Assembly (NCBI GenBank): GCA_014801235.1
Contig: JAAVEM010000017.1
Span: 16,963-57,002, forward strand
Source: Bacteroides sp.
GTDB lineage: Bacteria; Bacteroidota; Bacteroidia; Bacteroidales; Muribaculaceae
Direction: 5' to 3'
DNA: 40,040 nt
Shown: positions 1 through 8,694 of the stretch, piece by piece
Numbering within the stretch: the first letter of the stretch is position 1
Layout: each line of letters opens with the position of its first letter
The notes under the pieces: generated by a model
Database searches by the model: none
The model's input: the letters and a program-made list of their open reading frames with translations, nothing else
Told to the model about the DNA's origin: nothing
Made by a program: the position numbers and the translations under genes

Positions 1-1310
1 ATGGTGAAAATGTCGGCGAGCACGTCGGTGTCGTCAAGAGCTGCCCAAGAGTTGTCGGGGTTCAATCGACCTACAACCACTCCGAGATTAGCCATGAGCT
101 TGAGATAATCAGCCTGTCGGTAGATGTCGCCGCCATAGATGAAGAATGTCTCCTGATCATTTGAGTCGCCAAGGGTGTAGTAGCCTTTCACGAGCACCGA
201 GATAAGAGCGGCGCTTGTGTTGACACCGTCATAACCGCCATTGTAATAGTTGCTGTGGATAGTGTTTTCAACTACATAAGCATCATCCTTGCCAATCTCT
301 CTGGTGAGGTTGTTGTAAGAACGGTAGGTGAAAGTGTACTGGTCAGCGTTAGATTGCCAGTTTCCGTTGGTGTCCTGGAAGCGCACGTCGTCGGAAACAT
401 CGGGGAACTTATTGGTGGTTGTAGAGTTGTAGAAGGGTGAGATTGCCCAGTAAGAACGGTATCTCAGATAGTCGTTCCAGAGGAAAGAGTTGAAGTCGGC
501 GTTCATGTCGGCAAAAGTCTTGCCGATGAAGCGCTTGGAAAGATAGCAGCTTTTTGCAAGCGCGTTCACACCCCAGCCGGTCACGTGGAATGTAAGTTTG
601 GTCTTGTTGGTTTCGCCGTTTCCGATTTCACCTGCCTGGTCGTCGACGTTGGCAGCCATTTTCAGTGACACCTTAGCGGCAAGGCGGTCAAGGTAAACGT
701 CAACAGCCTGGTGGTTGGCAGCTTCCTCTTCAGTCTGATAGAAGTCAGCCTGCGACACGGTAACAGCGCGCTGAAGATCGCCAGTCTCGCTATAGTAAAC
801 CGAGTTGTTCATTGCGAACAGACCGTTACCTCCTCTATAAGTGCCTCTTGTGCGGTTGGCGATAGCGTCAAGGCTTGAAGTGGTGATGTCGTCGATGTTA
901 ACCGGGTTGGCGAACACCATCATGTAGGAGGGGAATTTTCCGTCGGGGAGAGCGACTTTAGCCTCCACGGTCTTCACTGCGTCGACATTGCTGTTGGGGT
1001 TTGAAGTAACGTCGGTAATCTTGGAGTTATCGACAGTTACGGCTGACATCAGGTTGCCACGAGCGTCGTAGAAGACGAGGGTGGCGTTGTTGATTTCGCT
1101 TTCGTTGGCAAGTCCGTGAGCGAATTGGTCGTCGGATGCGGTCACGTCATCGTCGTCAGCGCGGCTTCCTGAAGAAGTGGTTGAAAGGATGTTGACGCGG
1201 ATGTAAGCCGACTCGTTGTTGTCGGTGGTCTTGCTTCCGTCTTTGTCATCGGAGCACGCTGAGAGAGCGAGCAGCGCGAAAGCTCCGTAGAGAAGTTTTG
1301 TTGCTTTCAT
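1..1310 (-). CDS. Mfa1-like major fimbrial subunit lipoprotein, 3' end truncated by the window edge
   Basis: Absent from the ORF track because no stop lies in the window. Reverse-strand frame opens at 1310: MKATKLLYGAFALLALSACSDDKDGSKTTDNNESAYIRVNILSTTSSGSRADD..., a lipobox followed by a fimbrillin-like sequence. It lies downstream of DUF3575 and DUF3868 genes, the usual Bacteroidales fimbrial order. Confidence 0.8.
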   Translation of the reverse strand, partial: MKATKLLYGAFALLALSACSDDKDGSKTTDNNESAYIRVNILSTTSSGSRADDDDVTASDDQFAHGLANESEINNATLVFYDARGNLMSAVTVDNSKITDVTSNPNSNVDAVKTVEAKVALPDGKFPSYMMVFANPVNIDDITTSSLDAIANRTRGTYRGGNGLFAMNNSVYYSETGDLQRAVTVSQADFYQTEEEAANHQAVDVYLDRLAAKVSLKMAANVDDQAGEIGNGETNKTKLTFHVTGWGVNALAKSCYLSKRFIGKTFADMNADFNSFLWNDYLRYRSYWAISPFYNSTTTNKFPDVSDDVRFQDTNGNWQSNADQYTFTYRSYNNLTREIGKDDAYVVENTIHSNYYNGGYDGVNTSAALISVLVKGYYTLGDSNDQETFFIYGGDIYRQADYLKLMANLGVVVGRLNPDNSWAALDDTDVLADIFT

Positions 1311-1377
1311 TGTGTAGAAGAGTTGTATTAATTTTTTAGGTTATTATTGACTGATAATGAATTGGCGTAATGATTGA

Positions 1378-2823
1378 TCAGCGGGAGTGACGAATGATTT
1401 CGTTGAGCTGGTCGAGGGCATCGGCGGCGGGAGCCACTCCGGCGTCGGCAGCTTTCTTCATGAGTGTAGCCGCAGCCTTTAGGTCGCCGCGCTTGGCGGT
1501 GAGGATGGCGCGTGAGTAGACAGCTTCGGGAGAGTCGCCGGCGCGGTCGAGATAGCGGGTGGCGCGGTCAAGGTCGCCAGCCTGAAGGGCGGGAACGGCG
1601 GCGTTGAGGTTTGCTTCGGGCGAGTCGGGATATAGGCGCGCTGCGGTCTCAAACACGTCGATGAACTCGGGCGAGCCGGGCTCCATGGAGATGGCGAGTT
1701 TGTAGAGCTCGTTGAGCGACAGTTTTCCGGGGTTCTGTGTCCATGCACGGCGAAGTTCTTCGACAGTGGTGTAGGACTTGACGGTGTAGCGCACGGTGTA
1801 GTCGGTGTGACGCAGCCCGGGGTATACCTCGGCGAGGAGGAAGCGGTACTGGTCGGGGTAGGTTGATTTGAGTTTCCACTCCCTGCCGTCGGGGTTGTTG
1901 TCGTAGACGGGATTTGTAGCGATTTCGATTATAGCCTCGCGGTTGGGGAGGTCGCAGTCGCGCAGATAGGCGATGAGCCCCTGCCAGTCTTCAGCTTCCC
2001 ATGATGAGTGGAGAATCGAGGCGGGGAAGGCGTAGAGGTTGCGGATGTATTGGCGCAGAGCTTCGGTTCGACCCTGGGCGAGGCGCTCGTTGTTGGCATA
2101 GGAGCCTTCGGGCGACGCGTAGCCTTTGAGCGAGAGTGAAGTGATGGTGTAGTCGGGGTCGTTTTTGATGAGCGAGATGGTGTCGCGGATGTTTGCGAGC
2201 TCGACGGGGTTGCGGCGGTAGTTGGGATAGATTTCGGTTTTGTTGACCGGGAAGTCGATGAAGGCGTGTCCGTCAGCGTGGCGAATCTTTTCGACCTCGG
2301 CAACCGGAGTGATGTAGACAAACTCGGGCTCGAATAGGCGCGGACGCATATCGAATGTTGCTATAAGGCAGTCGGAAGTGTCGGCAGGGCGGCAGTTGCA
2401 GCCTGAAAGGGTGTCGGTGACAACAAGGCTTGCCTCGAGCATCCAGGGTTCGTAGGGGAGACGCACTTCCACGGGGAGCGAGTCGGCGGTTCCTGAACGG
2501 AACAGGGTGTAGCCCTGGGGGTTGAATCCCTCGCGGAGGTTGCGGATGTGGCGGTTGCGCCCTTCGACGATTGCTCCGGGAAGGGTGACGCGGTTGGCGC
2601 TGTCGAGCAGCACGGGGGTGATGACCGCCTGTTCCTCGCTCTTGACTTTGAGCTTGGAGAGGTCGAGGGTGAATCGGAGATAGAAGTTGTCGTCGGTGCG
2701 CTCGACATTGAGGTTCCGCGCCGGCGCGGGGCATCCGTCAACGCCGGATGCCGGGATTATCTGAGCCTTAGCCGAAATGGTTGCGGCAAGAAGGATGATT
2801 GCGGTTATGATTGACTTCTTCAT
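1378..2823 (-). CDS. DUF3868/OmpA-like outer membrane protein of a fimbrial locus
   Basis: ORF 1378..2850; start refined to MKKSIITAIILLAATISAKAQ (signal peptide). OmpA-like segment (SLKGYASPEGSYANNERLAQGRTEALRQYI) and TPR-like C-terminus. Confidence 0.75.
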   Translation of the reverse strand: MKKSIITAIILLAATISAKAQIIPASGVDGCPAPARNLNVERTDDNFYLRFTLDLSKLKVKSEEQAVITPVLLDSANRVTLPGAIVEGRNRHIRNLREGFNPQGYTLFRSGTADSLPVEVRLPYEPWMLEASLVVTDTLSGCNCRPADTSDCLIATFDMRPRLFEPEFVYITPVAEVEKIRHADGHAFIDFPVNKTEIYPNYRRNPVELANIRDTISLIKNDPDYTITSLSLKGYASPEGSYANNERLAQGRTEALRQYIRNLYAFPASILHSSWEAEDWQGLIAYLRDCDLPNREAIIEIATNPVYDNNPDGREWKLKSTYPDQYRFLLAEVYPGLRHTDYTVRYTVKSYTTVEELRRAWTQNPGKLSLNELYKLAISMEPGSPEFIDVFETAARLYPDSPEANLNAAVPALQAGDLDRATRYLDRAGDSPEAVYSRAILTAKRGDLKAAATLMKKAADAGVAPAADALDQLNEIIRHSR

Positions 2824-2839
2824 GATGGCAAAGGGAGGA

Positions 2840-3445
2840 TTAGAATACATAGACGAGGTTTATTGCCGCTTTGGTGGGGCCGATGTAGTTGCGGTGGCGG
2901 TCGGTGTCGACTTTTTTGCCGCATCCGGCGCACTCGTAGACATCATATTTGGTGTAAACGTAGCCGACTGCGATTTCAGCCTCGAGGTTCCAGTGCTTGC
3001 CGAGAAGCCATGAGTAGCCGTAGCCTATACCCCCTCCGGCAAACCATCCCTGGTGGCGGTAGTCTTTGAACTCCTTGAAGTTGCTTCCGAGGAAGCTGAG
3101 GAAGTCGAGGTTGACGTGGCCCACGTTGTACTGTCCGCCCAGAGCGTGGAGGGCGAGGAAGTGTCCGCCCATGGCGCGGCAGAACCAGTAGCGCGCTTCG
3201 GGCTGTATCATCCACTGTTTCCATCGCTTTCCGTTGGAGAAGCTCCAGAAGTTCATGTTGCCCGAGAGGTCGAATGACCATTTGGGGGCAAGTCTTGCCT
3301 CGGCTCCGATGTTGACCGTCGTTGTGAGGTCGTAAAGGAGGTTGGTTTTTGCTGCAAAATTCTGCGCGTCGCTTTTGCTCGGGAATATGAGAATGAACAA
3401 TGCGATGATCAGAAATATCAAATTTGTATGTTTCCTTTCCATCAT
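2840..3445 (-). CDS. DUF3575 domain-containing protein
   Basis: 201 aa; signal peptide, then AKTNLLYDLTTTVNIGAEARLAPKWSFDLSGNMNFW..., typical of DUF3575 proteins beside Mfa-type fimbrial genes. Confidence 0.8.
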   Translation of the reverse strand: MMERKHTNLIFLIIALFILIFPSKSDAQNFAAKTNLLYDLTTTVNIGAEARLAPKWSFDLSGNMNFWSFSNGKRWKQWMIQPEARYWFCRAMGGHFLALHALGGQYNVGHVNLDFLSFLGSNFKEFKDYRHQGWFAGGGIGYGYSWLLGKHWNLEAEIAVGYVYTKYDVYECAGCGKKVDTDRHRNYIGPTKAAINLVYVF

Positions 3446-3516
3446 TTTGGAGGGTTTAAATGCCGCAAGTTTAGTGTGATAGAATGTTTGTTTTAGTCTC
3501 CAGATTAAGTGTGGGG

Positions 3517-3524
3517 CAAAGATA
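3517..3524 (-). promoter_or_regulatory. Candidate -7 element TATCTTTG for the fimbrial operon
   Basis: CAAAGATA on + reads TATCTTTG on -, matching Bacteroidales TAnnTTTG, about 70 nt upstream of the DUF3575 start. No clear -33 box seen. Confidence 0.45.
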
Positions 3525-3592
3525 TAAGATTTTTATTGATATTTTAATATAAGTAATCTTAAAAATACGCTTTGTAACCATATTGTAATAAT

Positions 3593-3603
3593 GGGGGGGG
3601 GGG
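3593..3603. repeat. 11-nt G/C homopolymer (C11 on the fimbrial coding strand)
   Basis: Direct count: eight G at 3593-3600 plus three G at 3601-3603. Confidence 0.95.
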
Positions 3604-3663
3604 TAAAAGACGTGGTTTTAAGCGGTTTAGTGAGGTTACGAATTGAAAGCGTTTGCCTATAAT

Positions 3664-3706
3664 CGCCGTTGCGTCGAAGGGAGAATCTCCCATCGACGCA
3701 ACGGCG
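3664..3706. repeat. Long hairpin with 14-bp outer stem and 6-bp inner stem
   Basis: CGCCGTTGCGTCGA-A-GGGAGA-A-TCTCCC-A-TCGACGCAACGGCG. Confidence 0.9.
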
Positions 3707-3744
3707 AAATTTGTGTGTGTGGGAGTTCAGGAGTGATTTAGGGG

Positions 3745-3845
3745 GCGCTCTTTGCAGAGCGCGTGCCCTGAGTGAACCGTTAACCGGGCAGAGCGAGCGT
3801 TCGCTCACTCTACCCGGCTATCCGTAGGGCAAGCCTTTCAGGCTT
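3745..3845. repeat. Hairpin cassette ABC, copy 1
   Basis: A 3745-3762 GCGCTCTTTGCAGAGCGC; B 3784-3817 ccgggcagagcgagcgttcgctcactctacccgg; C 3831-3845 AAGCCTTTCAGGCTT. Gaps 21 and 13 nt. Confidence 0.85.
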
Positions 3846-3865
3846 GTCCCCATGGTGTGCGTGGG

Positions 3866-3965
3866 AAAACATCGGAGATGTTTTGTATGAGAAACCCCAT
3901 GTAAAAACGCCGTTTTTACATGGGGAGTAGCAGGTTTATCCAACTTGCCATCCTCGGAGAGGATG
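3866..3965. repeat. Hairpin cassette DEF, copy 1
   Basis: D 3866-3884 AAAACATC-GGA-GATGTTTT; E 3895-3925 CCCCATGTAAAAACG-C-CGTTTTTACATGGGG; F 3949-3965 CATCCTC-GGA-GAGGATG. Confidence 0.85.
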
Positions 3966-4008
3966 AATTTACATATATAAATATATGTGTGGAGGGGAAG
4001 GCAGCGGA

Positions 4009-4662
4009 TTAGTCTTTGGTGCCGTAGGCGAGGTCGCCGGCGTCGCCGAGCCCGGGGACGATGTAGCTGTGCTCGTTGATTTCGGGGTCGATTGCCGCTA
4101 CCCACAGGGTGGTTTTGTCGGCGGGGAAGTGGGCTTTTACGTAGTCGACGGCTTTTTGCGAGGCTATTACCGAGGCAATGTGGATGCGCTCGGGGGTGCC
4201 TTTGGTGAGGAGGGCGCGGTAGCTGAGCTCCATGGAGGCGCCGGTGGCGAGCATCGGGTCGACGAGGATGAGTGTTTTGCCGTCGAGGCGGGGCGAGGCG
4301 ATATACTCGATGAAGACATCGAAGTTTTCTTTCTCCTTATATTTACGGTAAGCCGAAACGAAGGCGTTTTCGCTGCGGTCGAGGATGTTGAGGAAGCCCT
4401 GATGGAAGGGAACGCCGGCGCGGAAGATGGTGCCGAGAACGATCGGGTCGGCGATGACATCGCACTTCGCCGGGGCGAGCGGGGTGGTGATTTTCTCCGC
4501 GCGGTAGTTGAATGTGTGGCTTATTTCGTAGGCGATGATTTCGCCGATGCGCTCGAGATTGCGGCGAAAACGCAGGGGGTCGTTCTGGATTTCGACATTA
4601 CGCAGCTCCATCATGTATTGGTTGATGACTGATGGAAATTCGGCAAAGTTTATTATTTTCAT
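4009..4662 (-). CDS. upp: Uracil phosphoribosyltransferase
   Basis: 217 aa; PRPP-binding loop LILVDPMLATGAS and C-terminal YIVPGLGDAGDLAYGTKD. Confidence 0.93.
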   Translation of the reverse strand: MKIINFAEFPSVINQYMMELRNVEIQNDPLRFRRNLERIGEIIAYEISHTFNYRAEKITTPLAPAKCDVIADPIVLGTIFRAGVPFHQGFLNILDRSENAFVSAYRKYKEKENFDVFIEYIASPRLDGKTLILVDPMLATGASMELSYRALLTKGTPERIHIASVIASQKAVDYVKAHFPADKTTLWVAAIDPEINEHSYIVPGLGDAGDLAYGTKD

Positions 4663-4666
4663 TGGT

Positions 4667-5278
4667 TCAGTCGATTATTGGTATTTTGTAGAATTCGGTT
4701 CCGGGTGGCACGTGGGCGCCCTTGAATCCAAGGGCGATGGCGGCGTTGACGTTGGCGCGCGAGTCGTCGAAGAAGAGCGTTTCGTCGGGGTCGATGTCGA
4801 GTGTCTTCTCGGCGTAGCGGAATATGGCGGGGTCGGGCTTGTAGCATTTCGCCTCGAATGATGTGACCATTCCGTCGAAGTAGTCTTCGCGGGTGAGTCC
4901 CTCCTGGCGGAACTCGTCGGCGATCTTGGAGTTCCACATGATGGGGTTGGTGTTGGACAGCATATAGACGCGGTAGCGGCGGCGGAGCTGACGCAGCATT
5001 TCAAGGCGCTTCACGGGGATGCCGATGAGAAAGCGGTTGAACGCGGCGTCGATCTCGGCGTCGGTGACGGGGCGGGGTATGTGGCGGCGCAGCTCGTCGC
5101 GGAATTGCGGGGGTTCGATGGCGCCCTCTTCGAGCGCGGCGAAGGGTCCGGTCTGTCCGTAGTCGCCGAGGAAGTCGCCGATGTCAGCCATGCCTAAGGC
5201 GCGAAACGCGTCTTCGCAGTTTTGGCGGCGGATGTCCATGATGACTCCGCCGAGATCGAAAAGAAGATTTTTTATCAT
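4667..5278 (-). CDS. HAD-family hydrolase (subfamily IA)
   Basis: Start refined to MIKNLLFDLGGVIMD; motifs SNTNP and ETLFFDDSRANVNAA. Confidence 0.85.
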   Translation of the reverse strand: MIKNLLFDLGGVIMDIRRQNCEDAFRALGMADIGDFLGDYGQTGPFAALEEGAIEPPQFRDELRRHIPRPVTDAEIDAAFNRFLIGIPVKRLEMLRQLRRRYRVYMLSNTNPIMWNSKIADEFRQEGLTREDYFDGMVTSFEAKCYKPDPAIFRYAEKTLDIDPDETLFFDDSRANVNAAIALGFKGAHVPPGTEFYKIPIID

Positions 5279-5313
5279 AGATGCAAAAGTAGTAATTTTT
5301 TTTGAAACTACCG

Positions 5314-5895
5314 TCACGGCTTGGCGGGGGAGAGGGTTTTGGCGGCACGGAGGAGGTCGGCGTAGATGGCGGCGAGCGCGGGCGCGTTTGCCTCGATGTC
5401 GGGCGTGGAGAACTCGGCGACACCCGAGAGGATGAACCGGGCGCTGTCGGTGGCGATGATGTGGAGGGGGGTGACGGCTGCCGCCGGGGTAAGCATGAGC
5501 AGCGATGTGACTCCGGCGGGCGATGTCAATTCGATTAGCTCGGTGGTGTTGCCGCCGATATCGAGCGACGCGCGCTGACGGCGATTGTCGATGGCGCGGC
5601 GAAGCGAGTCGCCCGAAAGTGACTGGAGAGTGAGCCTGACGGTGGCGTTGTAGCGTGGATATGAGATGTTTATCCAGTGGGTGCCGCTTGATTTTTCATC
5701 GACCGATACCGACGCCGAGGAGTTGATGGCAAGGTTGACGGGGAGGTTCGGCGCGGAGACATAGGCGGTGTCGTAGAGGTTGACGCGCGGATAGGCGTCG
5801 CGGCGGGGCACGGCGGTTGAACTGTCGCCCGAGCCTGAGCATGACACCGCAGCAGCGGCGATGACGGCGGCGATGGCGGCAAGGGCAGGATTCAT
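5314..5895 (-). CDS. gldD: GldD-like gliding motility-associated lipoprotein
   Basis: Lipoprotein signal AAAAVSCSGSG; YPRVNLYDTAY and HWINISYPRYNATVRLTL are GldD-like; immediately downstream of gldE. Confidence 0.7.
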   Translation of the reverse strand: MNPALAAIAAVIAAAAVSCSGSGDSSTAVPRRDAYPRVNLYDTAYVSAPNLPVNLAINSSASVSVDEKSSGTHWINISYPRYNATVRLTLQSLSGDSLRRAIDNRRQRASLDIGGNTTELIELTSPAGVTSLLMLTPAAAVTPLHIIATDSARFILSGVAEFSTPDIEANAPALAAIYADLLRAAKTLSPAKP

Positions 5896-5910
5896 GAGGG
5901 GGCGGATGTT

Positions 5911-7263
5911 TTAGGATTCTGCCTCTTCGGGCATTACTTTTACGCGCACGTCGGCGATGCGGTGGCGCTCGATAGTTAGCACGAGGAATCGGAAACGGCG
6001 GTAGACGATGGACTCTTTCGCCTTGGGGAAGTCGCCTTTGATGGCGAGGAGCATTCCGGCGAGGGTGTCGCAGTCTTCAGAAACGTCGGCGTAGTCCTCC
6101 TCGTTGACGTCGGTGATGCGGAAGAAGTCGGTGAGAAGCGTTTTTCCGTCAAAAATATAGGTGTCGTCGGGGAGTCGCTTGTAGGTGACTTCTTCTTCGT
6201 CATACTCGTCGTTGATGTCGCCGACAATCTCTTCGAGCACGTCTTCAAGGGTGACTATTCCCTGGGTTCCGCCAAACTCGTCGATGACGATAGCCATGTG
6301 GATGTGGCGACGGCGGAAGTCCTCGAGAAGGTCGTCGATCATACGCGACTCGGGAACGAAATAGGGCTCGCGCAGCAGGGAGGTCCACTTGAAGTCGGGG
6401 TCCTTTGAGCCGATGTAGGGGAGCAGGTCGCGGCTGTAAAGCACTCCCTTGATGTTGTCGTCGGTGCCTTCGTAGACGGGGAGTCGGGAGAATCCGCTAT
6501 CGATCACGATTTTCATCACGTCGTCAAACGATGAGGTGATGTCGATGTCGGTCATGTCGATGCGCGGGGTCATTATCTCGGAGGCGGTGGTGTCGCCAAA
6601 CTCAAGGATGCCTTCGAGCATCTCCTTGTCGTCGGCTACCGACTTCATGTCGGTTATCTCGAGCGCCTGCGAGAGGTCGTCGACCGAAATGTTGTCGGCT
6701 TTTTTGGTGACGACGCGGTTGACGATTCCGGTGCTCTTGACCAGCATCGACGAGATGGGGAAGAAGAGTCGTATCGCCGCGGTGATTCCCGGCACCGCCA
6801 TCTTAGCCCATTTCACGGTGTAGGTGTTGGCATAGAGCTTGGGTAGTATCTCGCCGAAAAGGAGGATGAGGAATGTGAGTGCGACACTCTGGAAAATGAA
6901 GTCGACAACTCCGCTGTGGAAGGTGAAAATCTGGTTGAAGGCGAAGTTGCAGAGGATTACAATCGTGACGTTGACAAGATTGTTGGCGATGAGGATGGTG
7001 GCGAGCAGGCGTTCAGGCTCTTCAAGAAAACGGTTGATGGCGGGTCCTGAAGGGCTGTCGGAAAGCTCTTCGCGCTGGGCGGGGGTGAGAGAGAAATAAC
7101 ATATCTCACTTCCTGAAACGAATCCGGAAATGAGCAACGCGAATGCTGCCGTGACGAGCGCGATGATGCTGCCGATTGTCGGCGGCTCCACGGTGAATAA
7201 TTGATTGACAGCCAGAATTATTCCTAATGCCGGATTAGTGGCTGGTAAAGGGTCAGTGTCCAA
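5911..7263 (-). CDS. gldE: GldE-like CNNM/CBS-domain membrane protein
   Basis: 450 aa; membrane domain (SGFVSGSEICYFSLTP), CBS pair and CorC_HlyC-like C-terminus; paired with gldD. Confidence 0.8.
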   Translation of the reverse strand: MDTDPLPATNPALGIILAVNQLFTVEPPTIGSIIALVTAAFALLISGFVSGSEICYFSLTPAQREELSDSPSGPAINRFLEEPERLLATILIANNLVNVTIVILCNFAFNQIFTFHSGVVDFIFQSVALTFLILLFGEILPKLYANTYTVKWAKMAVPGITAAIRLFFPISSMLVKSTGIVNRVVTKKADNISVDDLSQALEITDMKSVADDKEMLEGILEFGDTTASEIMTPRIDMTDIDITSSFDDVMKIVIDSGFSRLPVYEGTDDNIKGVLYSRDLLPYIGSKDPDFKWTSLLREPYFVPESRMIDDLLEDFRRRHIHMAIVIDEFGGTQGIVTLEDVLEEIVGDINDEYDEEEVTYKRLPDDTYIFDGKTLLTDFFRITDVNEEDYADVSEDCDTLAGMLLAIKGDFPKAKESIVYRRFRFLVLTIERHRIADVRVKVMPEEAES

Positions 7264-7419
7264 GTATTGGTAAAATTAGTTAGACAATAAAATCGTCGCA
7301 TGACGATGGCGCTAATCGTTTAGCAGGTGCAAAATTAACTTCTTTGCGGCAAATAAACAAATGATTTCTTGCCGCAAGATGAAGAATGAGGGGCGAAATT
7401 TCGGGAGAATGCGATTTTT

Positions 7420-7433
7420 ATGTTTAAAAACAT
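7420..7433. promoter_or_regulatory. Inverted repeat ATGTTT-AA-AAACAT upstream of the arabinose operon; candidate operator
   Basis: Perfect 6+2+6 palindrome 75 nt upstream of galM; no other use apparent. Confidence 0.3.
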
Positions 7434-7508
7434 ACTATTTTATTTGGAGAGGGGGCATGATGAGTGTTAAATTTACACCCATTAATTAATCCATTAAATT
7501 TAAGCACC

Positions 7509-8666
7509 ATGCATTACTCAAAAATCATCGCCGCCGCAGCTGTCGCAGTCACCGCTTTAGGTTCTTGCGGCAATGGCGACAAAGCTGCAAACGTCACCGC
7601 TTCGGGACTCGACCCCGATAAATTCATCGCCGAGGTCGACGGGAAAAATACCGGACTCTACACGCTTAAAAACGCGTCGGGCATGGAGGTGTGCATCACC
7701 AACTATGGCGGACGCATCGTTTCGATATCGGTGCCTGACCGCGACGGAGAGCTGCGCGACGTGGTGCTGGGTTTTGACAGCATCCAGGCTTATTTCCCTG
7801 AAAACAACGCGACCGACTTTGGCGCGGCGATAGGACGATATGCCAACCGCATAGGGCACGGCATCATAGTTGTGGACGGCGACACGGTGAAACTGCCGGT
7901 GAACAACTTCGGACACACTCTGCACGGCGGTCCACAGGGATGGCAATACAAGGTCTATGACGTGAAAGAGGCGACCGACTCGACACTCACTCTGGCGATG
8001 CTCTCGCCCGACGGCGACAACGGTTTTCCCGGCACGGTGAACGCCGAGGTGACCTACCGCCTCACCGCCGACAATGCGATAGACATCTCTTACAAGGCGC
8101 AGACCGACAAGAAGACGCCTATCAACTTGACCAACCACTCTTATTTCAATCTCAGCGGCGACGCGTCGCGCGACGTGCTTGGACACATTATTTATATAAA
8201 CGCCGACAGTTTCACTCCTGTCGACTCGACGTTCATGACCACCGGCGAGATTCTTCCCGTGAAGGGAACGGCGATGGACTTCACGACAGCGCGGGCTATC
8301 GGCGAGGGGTATACCGACTCGGTGACCGACACGCAGGTGATCTATGGCGGAGGTTATGACCACAACTGGGTGCTCAACACCGCAGGCGACATCAACACCG
8401 CCGCCGTGGAAATGTATTCGCCCGAGAGCGGCATAGCCTTGACGGTCTACACCGACGAGCCGGGCGTTCAGTTCTATGCCGGCAACTTCCTCGACGGAAG
8501 CGTGAAGGGAAAGGGCGGCGTGGCTTATGAACGCAACACGGGAGTGGCTCTCGAGACGCAGCACTATCCCGACAGCCCCAACAAGCCTGAATGGCCGTCG
8601 GCATGGCTTGAGCCGGGAGCGACCTACACAAGCCACTGTATTTATAAATTCAGCGTGAAAGAGTAA
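7509..8666 (+). CDS. Aldose 1-epimerase (mutarotase), lipoprotein
   Basis: Start refined to MHYSKIIAAAAVAVTALGSCGNGD (lipobox). Motifs NYGGRIVSISVPDRDG, NRIGHG, NLTNHSYFNLSG. Confidence 0.88.
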   Translation: MHYSKIIAAAAVAVTALGSCGNGDKAANVTASGLDPDKFIAEVDGKNTGLYTLKNASGMEVCITNYGGRIVSISVPDRDGELRDVVLGFDSIQAYFPENNATDFGAAIGRYANRIGHGIIVVDGDTVKLPVNNFGHTLHGGPQGWQYKVYDVKEATDSTLTLAMLSPDGDNGFPGTVNAEVTYRLTADNAIDISYKAQTDKKTPINLTNHSYFNLSGDASRDVLGHIIYINADSFTPVDSTFMTTGEILPVKGTAMDFTTARAIGEGYTDSVTDTQVIYGGGYDHNWVLNTAGDINTAAVEMYSPESGIALTVYTDEPGVQFYAGNFLDGSVKGKGGVAYERNTGVALETQHYPDSPNKPEWPSAWLEPGATYTSHCIYKFSVKE

Positions 8667-8694
8667 TAACCAAATCAAATATATCACATAAACA

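Noticed and set aside
255-440. 61-aa plus-strand ORF
   Set aside because: Lies antisense within the Mfa1-like coding frame and has no recognisable features.
3446-3700. Invertible promoter of the fimbrial locus
   Set aside because: No pair of matching inverted repeats brackets the -7 element and no recombinase gene is nearby.
3745-3965. Plain transcription terminators
   Set aside because: Individual hairpins lack U-tracts and recur as ordered cassettes with fixed spacing at another locus.
5911-7263. Hemolysin/virulence factor call for the CBS protein
   Set aside because: The CNNM/CBS family is often labelled hemolysin, but adjacency to gldD supports GldE.
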